6,305 bases of DNA from Streptococcus sp. UBA6071 (lineage in GTDB: Bacteria > Bacillota > Bacilli > Lactobacillales > Streptococcaceae): positions 24,967 through 31,271 of the forward strand of contig DIXV01000126.1 in the NCBI GenBank assembly GCA_002436115.1, read 5' to 3'. The notes beneath the pieces are model-generated. The model made no database searches and had not been told where the DNA came from. It saw nothing but the letters and a program-made list of their open reading frames with translations. This document shows, piece after piece, positions 6,270-6,305 of the stretch. Position 1 is the stretch's first letter; each line of letters opens with the position of its first letter. Position numbers and translations under genes: made by a program.

Positions 6270-6305
6270 ATGACGTTTCCAAAAGATTTTTTATGGGGTG
6301 GTGCT
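6270..6305 (+). CDS. GH1 beta-glucosidase or 6-phospho-beta-glucosidase, N-terminal fragment
   Basis: Only 12 codons are inside the window: MTFPKDFLWGGA. This is the start of the GH1 N-terminal signature and aligns directly with [12 protein letters not shown] at the start of the complete GH1 enzyme at 2911-4347. With the strong ribosome binding site in front, a second GH1 gene is likely. The active-site and phosphate-binding residues lie outside the window, so whether it acts on phosphorylated or free glycosides cannot be told. Its position after the twin membrane proteins makes it the probable third gene of their operon. Confidence 0.8.
   Translation, partial: MTFPKDFLWGGA

Overview
This window looks like a carbohydrate-utilisation and cell-surface region of a low-GC Gram-positive bacterium, most likely a Streptococcus (S. 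suis or a relative is a guess from overall resemblance, not proven). The grounds are A/T-rich intergenic DNA, strong AAGGAG-type ribosome binding sites, compact convergent and divergent gene pairs, and proteins of typical streptococcal character: a membrane-anchored CapA-type protein, an AraC regulator beside a GH1 phospho-glucosidase, and an RpiR/MurR regulator.

Layout, left to right. Positions 2-388 (+) hold the C-terminal end of a type-B carboxylesterase. At 448-1701 (+) is a CapA/PgsA-like metallophosphatase-fold protein with an N-terminal membrane anchor. A bidirectional hairpin terminator (1731-1770) separates it from a convergent AraC-family regulator (1806-2708, -). A roughly 200-bp divergent intergenic region then carries promoters in both directions and a strongly structured leader in front of a GH1 6-phospho-beta-glucosidase (2911-4347, +). 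That gene converges on an RpiR/MurR-family regulator (4375-5262, -), with a shared hairpin that contains the regulator's own stop codon. A second divergent region (5263-5470) carries two matching inverted repeats, probably operators, and two oppositely oriented -10 elements. It leads into two small related membrane proteins (5471-5851 and 5864-6205, +), followed by the first 12 codons of a second GH1 enzyme (6270 to the window end).

How the genes may work together (inference). There appear to be two adjacent glycoside modules, each with its own divergently transcribed regulator: AraC with GH1 number 1, and RpiR with the membrane pair and GH1 number 2. The first GH1 enzyme has the Ser/Lys/Tyr pattern expected for 6-phosphorylated substrates, yet no PTS permease or kinase is visible. 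The only transport candidates are the two small homologous membrane proteins, which look like subunits of a heteromeric complex. They resemble what I recall as the Lin0368-type 'putative glycerol transporter subunit' family, whose function is poorly established. The RpiR / twin membrane protein / GH1 cluster is the best candidate here for an under-described system.
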